64,000 bases of DNA, from NCBI RefSeq assembly GCF_029814935.1, contig NZ_CP104582.1:2294001-2358000 (forward strand). The letters are read 5' to 3'. This DNA comes from Pseudomonas sp. GD03919. GTDB taxonomy: Bacteria > Pseudomonadota > Gammaproteobacteria > Pseudomonadales > Pseudomonadaceae. Below are positions 36,605 to 44,514 of the stretch, one piece after another. Each line of letters opens with the position of its first letter. The stretch's first letter is position 1. The notes beneath the pieces were generated by a model. It saw nothing but the letters and a program-made list of their open reading frames with translations. It ran no database searches and was not told the DNA's origin. The translations under genes and the position numbers were made by a program.

Positions 36605-37180
36605 TTAAAACCACCGGCTTTCAGCCGGTGAGCTTTAGCGCCACCATGCGGGGCTGGAGGGCAAGCGCATGGATTACAGATACGGCAGTCATACGGTCTA
36701 CCAGATCGAGTATCACTTTGTTTGGGTGACTAAGTACCGATACAAGGTGCTCAGCGGTGAGGTTGCTGAGCGAGTGCGAGAGCTGGTGAGACAGACGTGC
36801 GAAGCATTTGAAATTCGGATTGTGAAAGGTGTGGTGAGCAAGGATCACGTGCATATTCTGGTGAGCAGTCCGCCGAATTTGGCGCCGAGTGAGATCATGA
36901 GGCGGATCAAGGGGCGTACGGCGAGCAAGCTTTTCGAGGAGTTTCCCCATCTGAAAAAGCGCTATTGGGGGCAGCATTTTTGGGCTCGCGGGTACTTTTG
37001 CGCGACGGTTGGGCAGATGACGGAAGAGATGATCAAGCAGTATCTGGAGCATCATTTTGAGCCGAGCCCGAACGATAATTTCAGGATGGAGCCTGACTGA
37101 TCCGACGCGTCGTTCAGTCGACGCGTATCCGGACTTTCAGTCCGTAAGTCACTAACCCACCGACTTCAGTCGGTGGTTGT
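36605..37180 (+). mobile_element. IS200-type insertion sequence
   Basis: A single Y1 transposase gene flanked by subterminal hairpins rather than terminal inverted repeats. Left: CACCGGCT-TTC-AGCCGGTG at 36612-36630. Right: CCACCGAC-TTCA-GTCGGTGG at 37157-37176. The two share a CCACCGRCT stem, as expected for IS200/IS605 ends. Further hairpins (ACGCGTCG..CGACGCGT, CGGACT..AGTCCG) lie between the gene and the right end. No tnpB is present. The exact ends are uncertain by about 10 bp. Confidence 0.75.
36669..37100 (+). CDS. tnpA: IS200/IS605-family transposase TnpA (Y1 HUH)
   Basis: 143 residues, the standard length. The HUH motif is HVHILVS, the catalytic tyrosine lies in EMIKQYLEHH, and the start VYQIEYHFVWVTKYRYKVL is the family hallmark. 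It cuts and joins single-stranded DNA at the hairpin ends. It appears intact. ATG 36669 follows GGAGG. Confidence 0.93.
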   Translation: MDYRYGSHTVYQIEYHFVWVTKYRYKVLSGEVAERVRELVRQTCEAFEIRIVKGVVSKDHVHILVSSPPNLAPSEIMRRIKGRTASKLFEEFPHLKKRYWGQHFWARGYFCATVGQMTEEMIKQYLEHHFEPSPNDNFRMEPD

Positions 37181-37207
37181 TGAGTGCCTGGTCAGCGCCG
37201 CCCAATA

Positions 37208-39042
37208 ATCGGGATAGGGGGGAACCAATAAGTTCCGCCCCTCCCACACCACCCGGCATGCGGGTCCGCACCGGGCGGTTCGAGAAGTTGAGGTTTCACG
37301 AGAGTCTCGGCACTCCCAACCGATCGAAGTAGGCAATGGTCAGCACATTATGGATGGCAGATCGACTGTTATGCCACCAGCGACGGCTCAGCGCCGCCAC
37401 GGATTCCGCAACCCAGGAACTCGCGCCTAAGCGGATCAGCTCCCGGTAGATCGTCTTGCCCCGTCGCCAGTGCCGGAGGTGGAGCATTCTCAGGCGGCGA
37501 CGTATCCACTCATCCAGTGATCGCCAGATGCGTGGCGTTTGTGCCAGCCTGAAGTACCCTTTCCAGCCGAGCAGGTAACTGCGGAGCTTCTCCACCACCT
37601 GTGCCATGCTGCGACCACCTGACCCCCGGGTCAGTTGCCTGATCCGGAGCTTGAACGCCTGTAACGCCTTCGTTGATACCGCGCGTCGGACCTCTCCCTC
37701 CCTCGTCTGCCACAGGGCATAACCGAGGAACTGGCGACCGAACACGCTGGCGACTGCACTTTTGGATTCGTTGATCACCAAGCGCAGTTTGTTGTAACAC
37801 CGGCGTAGCAGGCGCATCACCCGTTCTCCCGCCTTCTCACTGCGAACGTAAACGTTGCAGTCATCAGCGTAACGGGCGAAGCAGTGCCCCCGACGTTCCA
37901 GCTCTTTATCCACCTCGTCCAGCAGAACGTTGGCCAGCAACGGCGAGAGCGGCCCGCCTTGCGGCGTGCCCTCATGCCGATCCATGACCACACCGCCGTC
38001 CATGATGCCCGCGTTCAGGTACGCACGAACCAGCCGGATGACTCCAGGATCGTTTATGCGCCTCTTCAGGCGGTCGATCAGGATGTCGTGGTTAACCCGG
38101 TCGAAGAACTTCGATAGGTCGACATCCACCACGATGTGGCGGCCCTGTTGGGCATAGCGTTGCGCAGCCAACACCGCATCGTGGGCCCGGCGGCCCGGGC
38201 GGAAGCCGTGGCTGTGCTCGCTGAAGGTGGGATCAATCAGAGGTTGCAGCACTTGCAGCAGTGCCTGTTGAATCAGACGGTCGGTGACGGTGGGGATACC
38301 CAGTTCCCGCTCACTGCCGTCCGGTTTCGGGATGCCTACCCGACGAACGGGTTGTGGTTGGTAGGAGCCGCTCAGCAGTTGCTGGCGAAGCTCCGGCCAC
38401 ACCCATCGCAGGTGTTCGGCAGTCTGGGCAATATCCAGCCCGTCCACACCTGCCGATCCCTTGTTGGACTTCACGCGCTTCCATGCCCGCTGCATATTCT
38501 CTCGTGCGAACGCCTGCTCAAGCAGGCTTCGCCCTGCGCCCTCCGGTTCTCGCCGCGGGAGCCCTGTTTCATCGCTGATCGCATTCGGTAAGGCTTCACC
38601 TTCCCGTTCCGCGACCCGCCCCGCTGGCGCGGGCATCTGATGCGTTACAGCGCTCATCGACAAGGCGTTTGACGCTCCTTCTCGTTCAGCCCTTCGCCCT
38701 GACCAAGCAGCTACTATGGCTTCTGCTGACTTCTCGCTCCGTGCTTCCACGTCGCCCTTTCAGGCATGAGGCGAGATCTCCCCGGGTAAGAACACACTCC
38801 TTCACCGCACAACCGCCGGATTTACACCACCTCGCCTTGGCCACAAGAGCTTCGCGGCTTCTAGCCCGCTCGCCCTGCTTGGCAGTGCCTCGTATCCGAT
38901 TCTTGTTCATCGGCTCACGGTTTACGCTCCACGCTTCCTCCCCACGGTCGGTCGCCCTTCCGCAGTTGCGCTTCGCTCCGTTCGCTGTGGCCAGCTCACG
39001 GGAGGACTTGCACCTCCAGGAGTGCGCCCGTGCCGGGCGCAC
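37208..39042 (-). mobile_element. Group IIC intron inserted behind the oprI terminator
   Basis: On the minus strand the 5' end reads GTGCGCCCGGCACGGG at 39042, directly after the T tract of the oprI terminator. The 3' end has a domain V-like hairpin (GAACCGCCCGGTGCGG with CCGCATGCCGGG, about 37240-37285), a domain VI stem and a terminal CCTATCCCGAT at 37208. Insertion just downstream of an intrinsic terminator stem is the known target preference of class IIC introns. Length about 1.83 kb with an intact reverse transcriptase, so it may be active. Confidence 0.82.
37296..38750 (-). CDS. ltrA: Group II intron reverse transcriptase/maturase
   Basis: Up to 484 residues. Reverse-transcriptase blocks include RVGIPKPDGSERELGIPTVTDRL, HGFRPGRRAHDA, the catalytic YADD (RYADDCNVYVRS), GTPQGGPLSPLLAN and a thumb. 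The maturase X domain carries LLGWKGYFRLAQTPRIWRSLDEWIRRRLR. No endonuclease domain follows, as is usual in class IIC. The start is uncertain: ATG 38750 gives the full length, ATG 38657 (MSAVTHQM) is also possible. It splices the intron RNA and mediates retrohoming. Confidence 0.93.
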   Translation of the reverse strand: MEARSEKSAEAIVAAWSGRRAEREGASNALSMSAVTHQMPAPAGRVAEREGEALPNAISDETGLPRREPEGAGRSLLEQAFARENMQRAWKRVKSNKGSAGVDGLDIAQTAEHLRWVWPELRQQLLSGSYQPQPVRRVGIPKPDGSERELGIPTVTDRLIQQALLQVLQPLIDPTFSEHSHGFRPGRRAHDAVLAAQRYAQQGRHIVVDVDLSKFFDRVNHDILIDRLKRRINDPGVIRLVRAYLNAGIMDGGVVMDRHEGTPQGGPLSPLLANVLLDEVDKELERRGHCFARYADDCNVYVRSEKAGERVMRLLRRCYNKLRLVINESKSAVASVFGRQFLGYALWQTREGEVRRAVSTKALQAFKLRIRQLTRGSGGRSMAQVVEKLRSYLLGWKGYFRLAQTPRIWRSLDEWIRRRLRMLHLRHWRRGKTIYRELIRLGASSWVAESVAALSRRWWHNSRSAIHNVLTIAYFDRLGVPRLS

Positions 39043-39076
39043 AAAAAAAGCCGCACCAGTTGCCTGGGCGGCTTTC
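39043..39076 (-). terminator. oprI terminator, 5' exon of the group II intron
   Basis: Read on the minus strand: AAAGCCGCCCAG-GCAA-CTGGTGCGGCTTT with a run of seven T, then the intron begins at once. The stem has one internal mismatch. It both ends oprI transcription and serves as the intron's insertion target. Confidence 0.88.
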
Positions 39077-39093
39077 TAAAAACGAGTCGCAAA

Positions 39094-39345
39094 TTACTTG
39101 CGGCTTGCTTTTTCCAGCATGCGCAGAGCGCGCTCGTTGGCTTCGTCAGCGGTCTGCTGAGCTTTCTGAGCGGCAGCCAGAGCTTCATCAGCCTTGCGGT
39201 AGGCTTCGTCGGCACGGGCTTGAGCGCGGGCAGCTGCGTCTTCGGTAGCAGTCAGACGAGCTTCGGTTTCTTTGGACATGCTGCTGCAACCGGTAGCCAG
39301 AACTGCGGCCAGAGCCAGAGCAGAGAATTTCAGAACGTTGTTCAT
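39094..39345 (-). CDS. oprI: Major outer-membrane lipoprotein OprI
   Basis: 83 residues, as in other pseudomonads. A signal peptide with lipobox LATGC places lipidation on Cys20; the mature chain is one long trimeric coiled coil of Ala/Glu/Lys heptads ([18 protein letters not shown]...), ending KASRK, where the C-terminal Lys can be linked to peptidoglycan. Very abundant structural protein. The partner L,D-transpeptidase gene is the adjacent native gene, now separated from it by an IS element and an intron. GGGGAA precedes the ATG. Confidence 0.97.
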   Translation of the reverse strand: MNNVLKFSALALAAVLATGCSSMSKETEARLTATEDAAARAQARADEAYRKADEALAAAQKAQQTADEANERALRMLEKASRK

Positions 39346-39414
39346 CGTGTTCCCCTTTAGGTGGAGTTTTCCATAAAAAGCAATTTCCCTTCTGTGGGAA
39401 ATTAGCCGGCGTAC

Positions 39415-39442
39415 ATACTACCTATTACTTTTAGTAAGTAAA
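39415..39442 (-). promoter_or_regulatory. Likely oprI promoter
   Basis: On the minus strand TTTACT (39442-39437) and TAGTAT (39420-39415) are 16 bp apart, about 70 bp before the oprI start. A leader hairpin AATTTCCC..GGGAAATT lies between. Other -35/-10 choices are possible in this AT-rich stretch. Confidence 0.45.
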
Positions 39443-39603
39443 CGGAGCCAAGGCAAGAGTTGCAGTTTTTTTTCTGCGCGCAGGGTGCCGCCCAAGGGGG
39501 TTGGCTAAAAAACACTCAGTTACGCAATCGCAACAGTGCAACGCTTTTACCAGCTGTTATAAATGCCCCAGCTTTGCAACTAAAACAAAAAGAGGGAACG
39601 CAG

Positions 39604-40977
39604 ATGCTTGGGAATTTGGGGCTGTTGCTCGGTTTGGCGTTACTTATCTTCATGGCGTTGCGTGGGGTGAATATATTCATCGCGGCATTGCTTTGTTCCA
39701 TTCTGGTGGCGTTGAGCAATGGTGTAGCGGTACCGGGAGCGCTACTCGAGCATTTTCCTTTTGGTCCGTTGGGCGCCTTTACCTTCGCCGGCAAGTTCTT
39801 CGTGCTGTTTCTCTGCGGTGCGATCTTCGGCAAGATCATGGCTGCCAGCCAGGCCGCCAGCAGTATCGCTCAGGCCATCACCCGTGGGCTGGGCACGCAA
39901 CGCACGCTCTGGGTGGCAATGCTGGTATGTGCCGTGCTGACCTATGGCGGGGTCGTGGTGTTCGTAGTGATCTTCACCATGTATCCGCTGGGCATCACCC
40001 TGATGCGCGAGGCCAATCTGCCCAAGCGGCTATTCTGTGCCGCCACTGCGCTGGGCGCCGGCACCTTCACCATGACGGCGTTGCCTGGCTCACCTTCGAT
40101 TCATAACGTGATCGCCGCCAGTGCGCTGGGGACCGATCTGTTCGCCGGTGCCTGGATCGGTTTGTTCGCATCACTGGTGATGATCGTTCTGGGGATGGCC
40201 TATTTGCAGCGCGAGTGGCGTCTGGCGCGTGAGCGTGGCGAGGGCTTCGAGCCCAATGCTCAGGATGAGCGCATGCAGCAGTTGGCCGGCACGCCCGGTA
40301 GCGGGCCGCACTGGGGGATGGCGCTGGTGCCGATCATCGTGGTGCTGGGGATCATTCTGTTGCCGCGCTTGCTCGCCTTAACTGGTATGGCTGCGCCTGG
40401 TGAGAGCGCGCTGGGAGGCTTGCTGGCCTTCAGTCAGGCGCAGCCGATTCTCTGGCCCAGCCTGGCCCTGGTGATTGCCACAGGGGTGGCCGTGATGCTG
40501 TTCCCGAGCCTGCGCCGTAACACGGTCAGTCTGCTTGGGCAGGGGGCCGATGATGCGATCATGCCGCTGCTCAATACGGCTGCGGTGATCGGTTTTGGCG
40601 GTGTGGTGACGCAGACTGCGGGTTTTGCCCAGTTCGCCCAATGGATATTGGCGGTGGATCTGCCGCCGCTGCTGTCGGTGTTCGCTTCGGTCAGTGTGGT
40701 TTCCGGGATCGTCGGTTCGTCTTCCGGTGGCTTGCAGATATTCATGCAGACGCTGGCGCCGCGTTATCTGGAAATGGGCGTGGAGCCCGAGGTGCTGCAC
40801 CGTATCGCCAATATCGCTGCGGGTGGGCTGGACTCGCTGCCGCACTGCGGTGCGGTAATCGCCATGCTGATGATCATGGGCTTGACGCACAAGCAGGCCT
40901 ACAAGGACATCTTCGTCATCACCGTGCTGATTCCGGTGGTTGCCGTATTGCTGTGCATTGCACTTCTGAGCTTCTGA
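39604..40977 (+). CDS. GntP-family permease
   Basis: 457-residue inner-membrane proton symporter with about 12-14 hydrophobic segments. The GntP pattern is visible in MLGNLGLLLGLALLIFMALRGVNIFIAALL, FFVLFLCGAIFGKIMAASQAASSIA, TALPGSPSIHNVI and NIAAGGLDSLPHCGAVIAMLMI. The substrate is probably a hydroxy or keto acid; it is unlinked to the gluconate kinase locus 18 kb away, so gluconate itself is not assumed. ATG 39604 has GAGGGAA upstream. Upstream frame extension is not conserved-looking. Confidence 0.88.
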   Translation: MLGNLGLLLGLALLIFMALRGVNIFIAALLCSILVALSNGVAVPGALLEHFPFGPLGAFTFAGKFFVLFLCGAIFGKIMAASQAASSIAQAITRGLGTQRTLWVAMLVCAVLTYGGVVVFVVIFTMYPLGITLMREANLPKRLFCAATALGAGTFTMTALPGSPSIHNVIAASALGTDLFAGAWIGLFASLVMIVLGMAYLQREWRLARERGEGFEPNAQDERMQQLAGTPGSGPHWGMALVPIIVVLGIILLPRLLALTGMAAPGESALGGLLAFSQAQPILWPSLALVIATGVAVMLFPSLRRNTVSLLGQGADDAIMPLLNTAAVIGFGGVVTQTAGFAQFAQWILAVDLPPLLSVFASVSVVSGIVGSSSGGLQIFMQTLAPRYLEMGVEPEVLHRIANIAAGGLDSLPHCGAVIAMLMIMGLTHKQAYKDIFVITVLIPVVAVLLCIALLSF

Positions 40978-41115
40978 ATCTGCGCGGGCAGTCTGTGCCC
41001 GCAAGGCCGGGTCTTGAAGGGAATGCGCTGAAATGTAAATTTACGCTTTCGTCGACATGCGGGGATGAGGTAAAAACAGGTGCGCCGCTAACGGTTTGCG
41101 GCTTGAGGAGAGAAG

Positions 41116-41388
41116 ATGAGCGAAGGGCTTTCCATCCATCACGACCAGACGAGTCATCAGTTTGTGACGACCGTCGATGGTGATCGCGCCTATCTGGCCT
41201 ATATGGATCTGGGCAAGCAGACGCTGGATATCTATCGCACCTTCGTCCCCAATACCCTGCGCGGGCGCGGTATTGCCGCCGCGCTCACCGAACATGCCCT
41301 GCAGTATGCCGAAGGCAAGGGCTATACGGTGATTCCCTCCTGTTCGTATGTTGAGCGCTACATGGAACGCCGTTCGCGGCACCAGTAG
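41116..41388 (+). CDS. Short GNAT-fold N-acetyltransferase (YjdJ/NATD1 type)
   Basis: 90 residues. The minimal GNAT core is visible: a beta-hairpin (DGDRAYLAYMDLGKQTLDIYRTFVP), the acetyl-CoA loop RGRGIAAALTEHAL and IPSCSYVERYMERR. This belongs to the small DUF-type acetyltransferase group found across bacteria and eukaryotes whose substrate is unknown. GGAG-rich sequence precedes ATG 41116. Monocistronic. Confidence 0.85.
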   Translation: MSEGLSIHHDQTSHQFVTTVDGDRAYLAYMDLGKQTLDIYRTFVPNTLRGRGIAAALTEHALQYAEGKGYTVIPSCSYVERYMERRSRHQ

Positions 41389-41403
41389 AGTCGGCACGGC
41401 AGA

Positions 41404-41425
41404 GGTGGGCTGAAGCCCACCCTAC
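41404..41425. repeat. Intergenic hairpin GGTGGGC-TGAA-GCCCACC
   Basis: A half unit of the GTAGGGTGGGC family followed by CTAC, in the gap between convergent genes. It is followed by AACGCCGGGCAATGCCCGGCGTT at about 41441-41466, a good bidirectional terminator stem. Confidence 0.7.
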
Positions 41426-41485
41426 GTTGAGCGCAGATATGAAAACGCCGGGCAATGCCCGGCGTTTGCTTTGCTGCACTACCGC

Positions 41486-42574
41486 TTAGCCACGAGGACG
41501 CTTGGGCAGCACATCCTTGAGCTTGGCGTGCATGCTGCGCAGACTTTTCTCGGTGGTATCCCAGTCGATGCAGGCATCGGTGATGGATACGCCGTACTTG
41601 AGGTCGCACAGGTTCTTCGGAATCGACTGATTGCCCCAGCCCAGGTGGCTCTCGACCATCAGACCAACGATGGAGTTGTTGCCCTCGAGGATCTGGTTGG
41701 CCACGTTCTCCAGCACCAGCGGCTGCAGGGCCGGGTCCTTATTGGAGTTGGCGTGGCTGCAGTCGACCATGATGTTTGGACGGATGCCGGCTTTGGTCAG
41801 TTCCTGCTCACAAATGGCCACACTGACCGAATCGTAGTTGGGTTTACCGTTGCCGCCGCGCAGTACCACGTGACCGTAGGCGTTGCCCTTGGTGGTGACG
41901 ATGGACACGCCGCCTTCCTGGTTGATGCCGAGGAAGCGGTGTGGGCTGGAAACCGACTGCAGTGCATTGATCGCCACGGTCAGACCTCCGTCAGTACCAT
42001 TCTTGAAGCCGACTGCCGAGGACAGGCCAGAGGCCATTTCGCGGTGGGTCTGGGACTCGGTGGTGCGTGCGCCGATGGCCGACCAGCTGATCAGATCTTG
42101 CAGGTACTGCGGGGAAATCGGATCGAGCGCTTCGGTGGCGGTGGGCAGGCCCATTTCTGCCAGGTCGCGCAGCAGCTTGCGGCCGATGTGCAGGCCGTCC
42201 TGGATCTTGAACGAGTCATCCAGATAGGGGTCGTTGATCAGGCCTTTCCAGCCGACCGTGGTGCGCGGCTTCTCGAAGTACACGCGCATGACCAGGAACA
42301 GGCTGTCGGACAGCTCGGCAGCCAGCACCTTGAGGCGCTCGGCGTACTCATGAGCGGCCTTGATGTCGTGGATGGAGCAAGGGCCGACGACCACGAACAG
42401 GCGATGATCCTTGCCGTCGAGGATGTCGCGTACCACCTGACGACCATGGGCGACGGTCTTCAGCGCGGCATCGGTCAGAGGGATTTCGCGTTTGAGCTGA
42501 TCGGGGGTGATCAGGGTTTCGTTGGAAGCGACGTTAAGGTCGTCGATCGGTAAATCAGCCATCGTGCTATTCAT
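41486..42574 (-). CDS. aroF: 3-deoxy-7-phosphoheptulonate (DAHP) synthase, class I
   Basis: First step of the shikimate pathway, joining PEP and erythrose 4-phosphate. 362 residues (358 if ATG 42562, MADLPIDDLNVASNET, is used, which looks the better N-terminus). Family motifs: VVVGPCSIHD, MRVYFEKPRTTVGWKGLINDP, GARTTESQTHREMASGLSS, VGFKNGTDG, MVDCSHANSNKD. The AroFGH-type N-terminal extension implies feedback control by an aromatic amino acid; which one cannot be read directly. Confidence 0.93.
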   Translation of the reverse strand: MNSTMADLPIDDLNVASNETLITPDQLKREIPLTDAALKTVAHGRQVVRDILDGKDHRLFVVVGPCSIHDIKAAHEYAERLKVLAAELSDSLFLVMRVYFEKPRTTVGWKGLINDPYLDDSFKIQDGLHIGRKLLRDLAEMGLPTATEALDPISPQYLQDLISWSAIGARTTESQTHREMASGLSSAVGFKNGTDGGLTVAINALQSVSSPHRFLGINQEGGVSIVTTKGNAYGHVVLRGGNGKPNYDSVSVAICEQELTKAGIRPNIMVDCSHANSNKDPALQPLVLENVANQILEGNNSIVGLMVESHLGWGNQSIPKNLCDLKYGVSITDACIDWDTTEKSLRSMHAKLKDVLPKRPRG

Positions 42575-42757
42575 CAGGTCAGGTCGTCAGGTCACGGGTG
42601 CCGGCCGCCAGCGATCCCCTATGGCGGTGCACAGCTAGTTGGTGCAGGGGGGAGCCGAACCTTAGCGCGTACGCGGCTGCGCGACAATGGGCGTTAAGGT
42701 CAATAGGCCCGATAGATAGGCAGTATCGGATGATTGTCTGCCTGTACCACAGTGGCT

Positions 42758-43171
42758 TCAGGCCAGGTCGGGAAAGGTGGCGGCATGCCTGGCGATCCAG
42801 TCCTGCGCGCATTGCTCGATGGCAACTGGCTGGCCAGACTCGTGTTCGAGCTGTTGCCGGTAATGCTGGATCTGGCAGACCTGTTCGACCATGCGGGCGC
42901 GGAACAGGGTGTCCTCATCGATGAAGGCGATGCCCACCAGATAGTCGCTCTCCTGGCGTCGGCACCAGGCTACCACGCCGGGATAGCGCGCCTGATCGCC
43001 CAGCAGCGGGATGCGCAGCTCGACCGAGGTGCCGCGACGAAAGCCCCGTGATGACTTGCATGCGACCCCGCCCAGGCTGATATTGTTCAGCCGTTGCCGG
43101 GGGATGCAGGACTGTCTGCGCAACACCAACTCCACCGGCATGTCACTTGGATGACGCAGAAATTTACGCAT
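42758..43171 (-). CDS. PilZ-domain cyclic di-GMP receptor-like protein
   Basis: 137 residues from ATG 43171 (MRKFLRHPSDMPVEL), with GAGGT upstream. The PilZ pattern RxxxR is weak (RKFLRHP, near the N-terminus) but the second motif NISLGGVACKS (like D/NxSxxG) is clear, followed by the barrel LRIPLLGDQARYPGVVAWCRR and VGIAFIDED. The C-terminal helix is specific to pseudomonad members. It is divergent from the thioredoxin-like gene and the two start codons overlap. Confidence 0.8.
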   Translation of the reverse strand: MRKFLRHPSDMPVELVLRRQSCIPRQRLNNISLGGVACKSSRGFRRGTSVELRIPLLGDQARYPGVVAWCRRQESDYLVGIAFIDEDTLFRARMVEQVCQIQHYRQQLEHESGQPVAIEQCAQDWIARHAATFPDLA

Positions 43172-43556
43172 GAACACCGACCTCGAGTGCAGGCAAACTG
43201 ATATCAGTGACTTCAGTATAGCGACGCAACTGGAACTGACCGATCTGGATGCCGACCGCTGCCTGCTCGATCTTCCCGGTACCTCGCTGGTGGTTTTCAC
43301 AAGCACGGGCTGTGCCAGCTGTCGCTGGGCACGCCAGGCGTTGCCCGCCATGCCGCTACCGCTCGAGCGCCTGTGCTGGATCGATGCAGGCCATAACGCC
43401 GGGCTGGTGGCGCGCTACGAAGTTTTCCATTTGCCAGCATTGTTTATGGTCAAGGACGGTCATTTCTTTGGCGCACTGTCTGCGCGCCTTACCCATTGCG
43501 ATCTGTTAACCGCCATGCACGAGGCGTTGCTTCGTCCGGCTGAGGAGCTTCCCTGA
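43170..43556 (+). CDS. Thioredoxin-like protein
   Basis: 128 residues from ATG 43170, with a CASC redox motif in VVFTSTGCASCRWAR and a cis-Pro region FHLPALFMVKDG, so a thioredoxin fold. The start codon overlaps the divergent PilZ start within the palindrome CATG (43169-43172), and no ribosome site is evident upstream; the conserved part begins about 20 residues later, so the true start may be an alternative codon. It is coupled to the next gene through a TGATG overlap. Confidence 0.75.
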   Translation: MNTDLECRQTDISDFSIATQLELTDLDADRCLLDLPGTSLVVFTSTGCASCRWARQALPAMPLPLERLCWIDAGHNAGLVARYEVFHLPALFMVKDGHFFGALSARLTHCDLLTAMHEALLRPAEELP

Positions 43557-44512
43557 TGTCCCAATCCCGCGTGCCACGCATCGGTATCATCGGTACCGGC
43601 GCCATCGGCGGTTTCTACGGCATGTTGCTGACTCGTGCCGGCCATGATGTGCACTTTCTGCTGCGCAGCGAGTACAGCGCGGTGGTCGAGCGCGGCCTGC
43701 AGTTGAACAGCGCGGTGCATGGCGCACTGAATCTGGCGCCGGTACAGGCCTACCAGCATGTTGACGAGATGCCTCCGTGCGACTGGTTGCTGGTCGGTGC
43801 CAAGACCACGGCCAATGCCGAGCTGGCGCCCCTGATCGCCAAAGCGGCAGCGCCAGGCGCCAAGGTGGTGCTGTTGCAGAATGGCCTGGCGGTGGAGGAT
43901 GAGCTGCGTCCGTTGTTGCGCGACGATCTGCATCTGCTCGGTGGGCTCTGCTACATCTGCGTTCATCGCAGTGCCCCCGGGGTGATCGAGCATCAGGCCT
44001 TGGGTGCGATCAATCTGGCCTATCACTCCGGGCCGCTGGATGACGACGATGCGCGTCTGGCGCTGGTCGAGGAGGGCGCCAGCCTGCTGCGCAGCACCGG
44101 CCTGGATTCGGCGGCAATGCGTGATTTGGCGCAGACGCGCTGGCAGAAGCTGGTGTGGAATATCCCTTACAACGGCCTGTCGGTACTGCTCGATGCTGAT
44201 ACGCGGCGCCTGATGAGCAATGCCGACAGTCGCGCGCTGATCGCCGATATGATGCAGGAAGTGGTGCAAGCCGCGCAGGCACTCGGTTACAGCATGCCGG
44301 ACAGCTACGCAGACAAGTTGCTGGCCGCCACGCAGCGTATGCCCGATTACCTGCCGAGCATGTACCACGACTTCGCTCAGGGACGGCCGGCCGAACTGCA
44401 CGCCATCTATGAAGCGCCGCTGGCGGCCGCGGACGCAGCAGGTTTCGATATACCTAAGGTGCGCGCGCTGTATCAGGCGCTACGTTTCATTCAGGCTCGC
44501 CGGGAGGCCTAA
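43556..44512 (+). CDS. 2-dehydropantoate 2-reductase family protein (PanE/ApbA-like)
   Basis: 318 residues with the Rossmann NADP motif IGIIGTGAIGGFYGMLL, a conserved VGAKTTANAEL and LLQNGL segment, the catalytic-lysine-type region RWQKLVWNIPYNGLSVL and the C-terminal KPSMYHDFAQGRPAE-like stretch (YLPSMYHDFAQGRPAEL). Some pseudomonads carry more than one PanE-like enzyme, so pantoate synthesis is likely but not certain. Its start overlaps the previous stop and it is 2 bp from the next gene. Confidence 0.87.
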   Translation: MSQSRVPRIGIIGTGAIGGFYGMLLTRAGHDVHFLLRSEYSAVVERGLQLNSAVHGALNLAPVQAYQHVDEMPPCDWLLVGAKTTANAELAPLIAKAAAPGAKVVLLQNGLAVEDELRPLLRDDLHLLGGLCYICVHRSAPGVIEHQALGAINLAYHSGPLDDDDARLALVEEGASLLRSTGLDSAAMRDLAQTRWQKLVWNIPYNGLSVLLDADTRRLMSNADSRALIADMMQEVVQAAQALGYSMPDSYADKLLAATQRMPDYLPSMYHDFAQGRPAELHAIYEAPLAAADAAGFDIPKVRALYQALRFIQARREA

Positions 44513-44514
44513 GC

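Noticed and set aside
38669..39079. 136-codon plus-strand frame over the intron 5' region
   Set aside because: It lies antisense within the group II intron's structured RNA and spans the oprI terminator.
39604..40977. Gluconate-specific assignment (gntP/gntT) for the permease
   Set aside because: The GntP family is broad and this gene is not linked to the gluconate kinase locus, so only the family is called.
41471..42553. 360-codon plus-strand frame opposite the DAHP synthase gene
   Set aside because: Antisense to a clear aroF-type gene; composition typical of a shadow frame.
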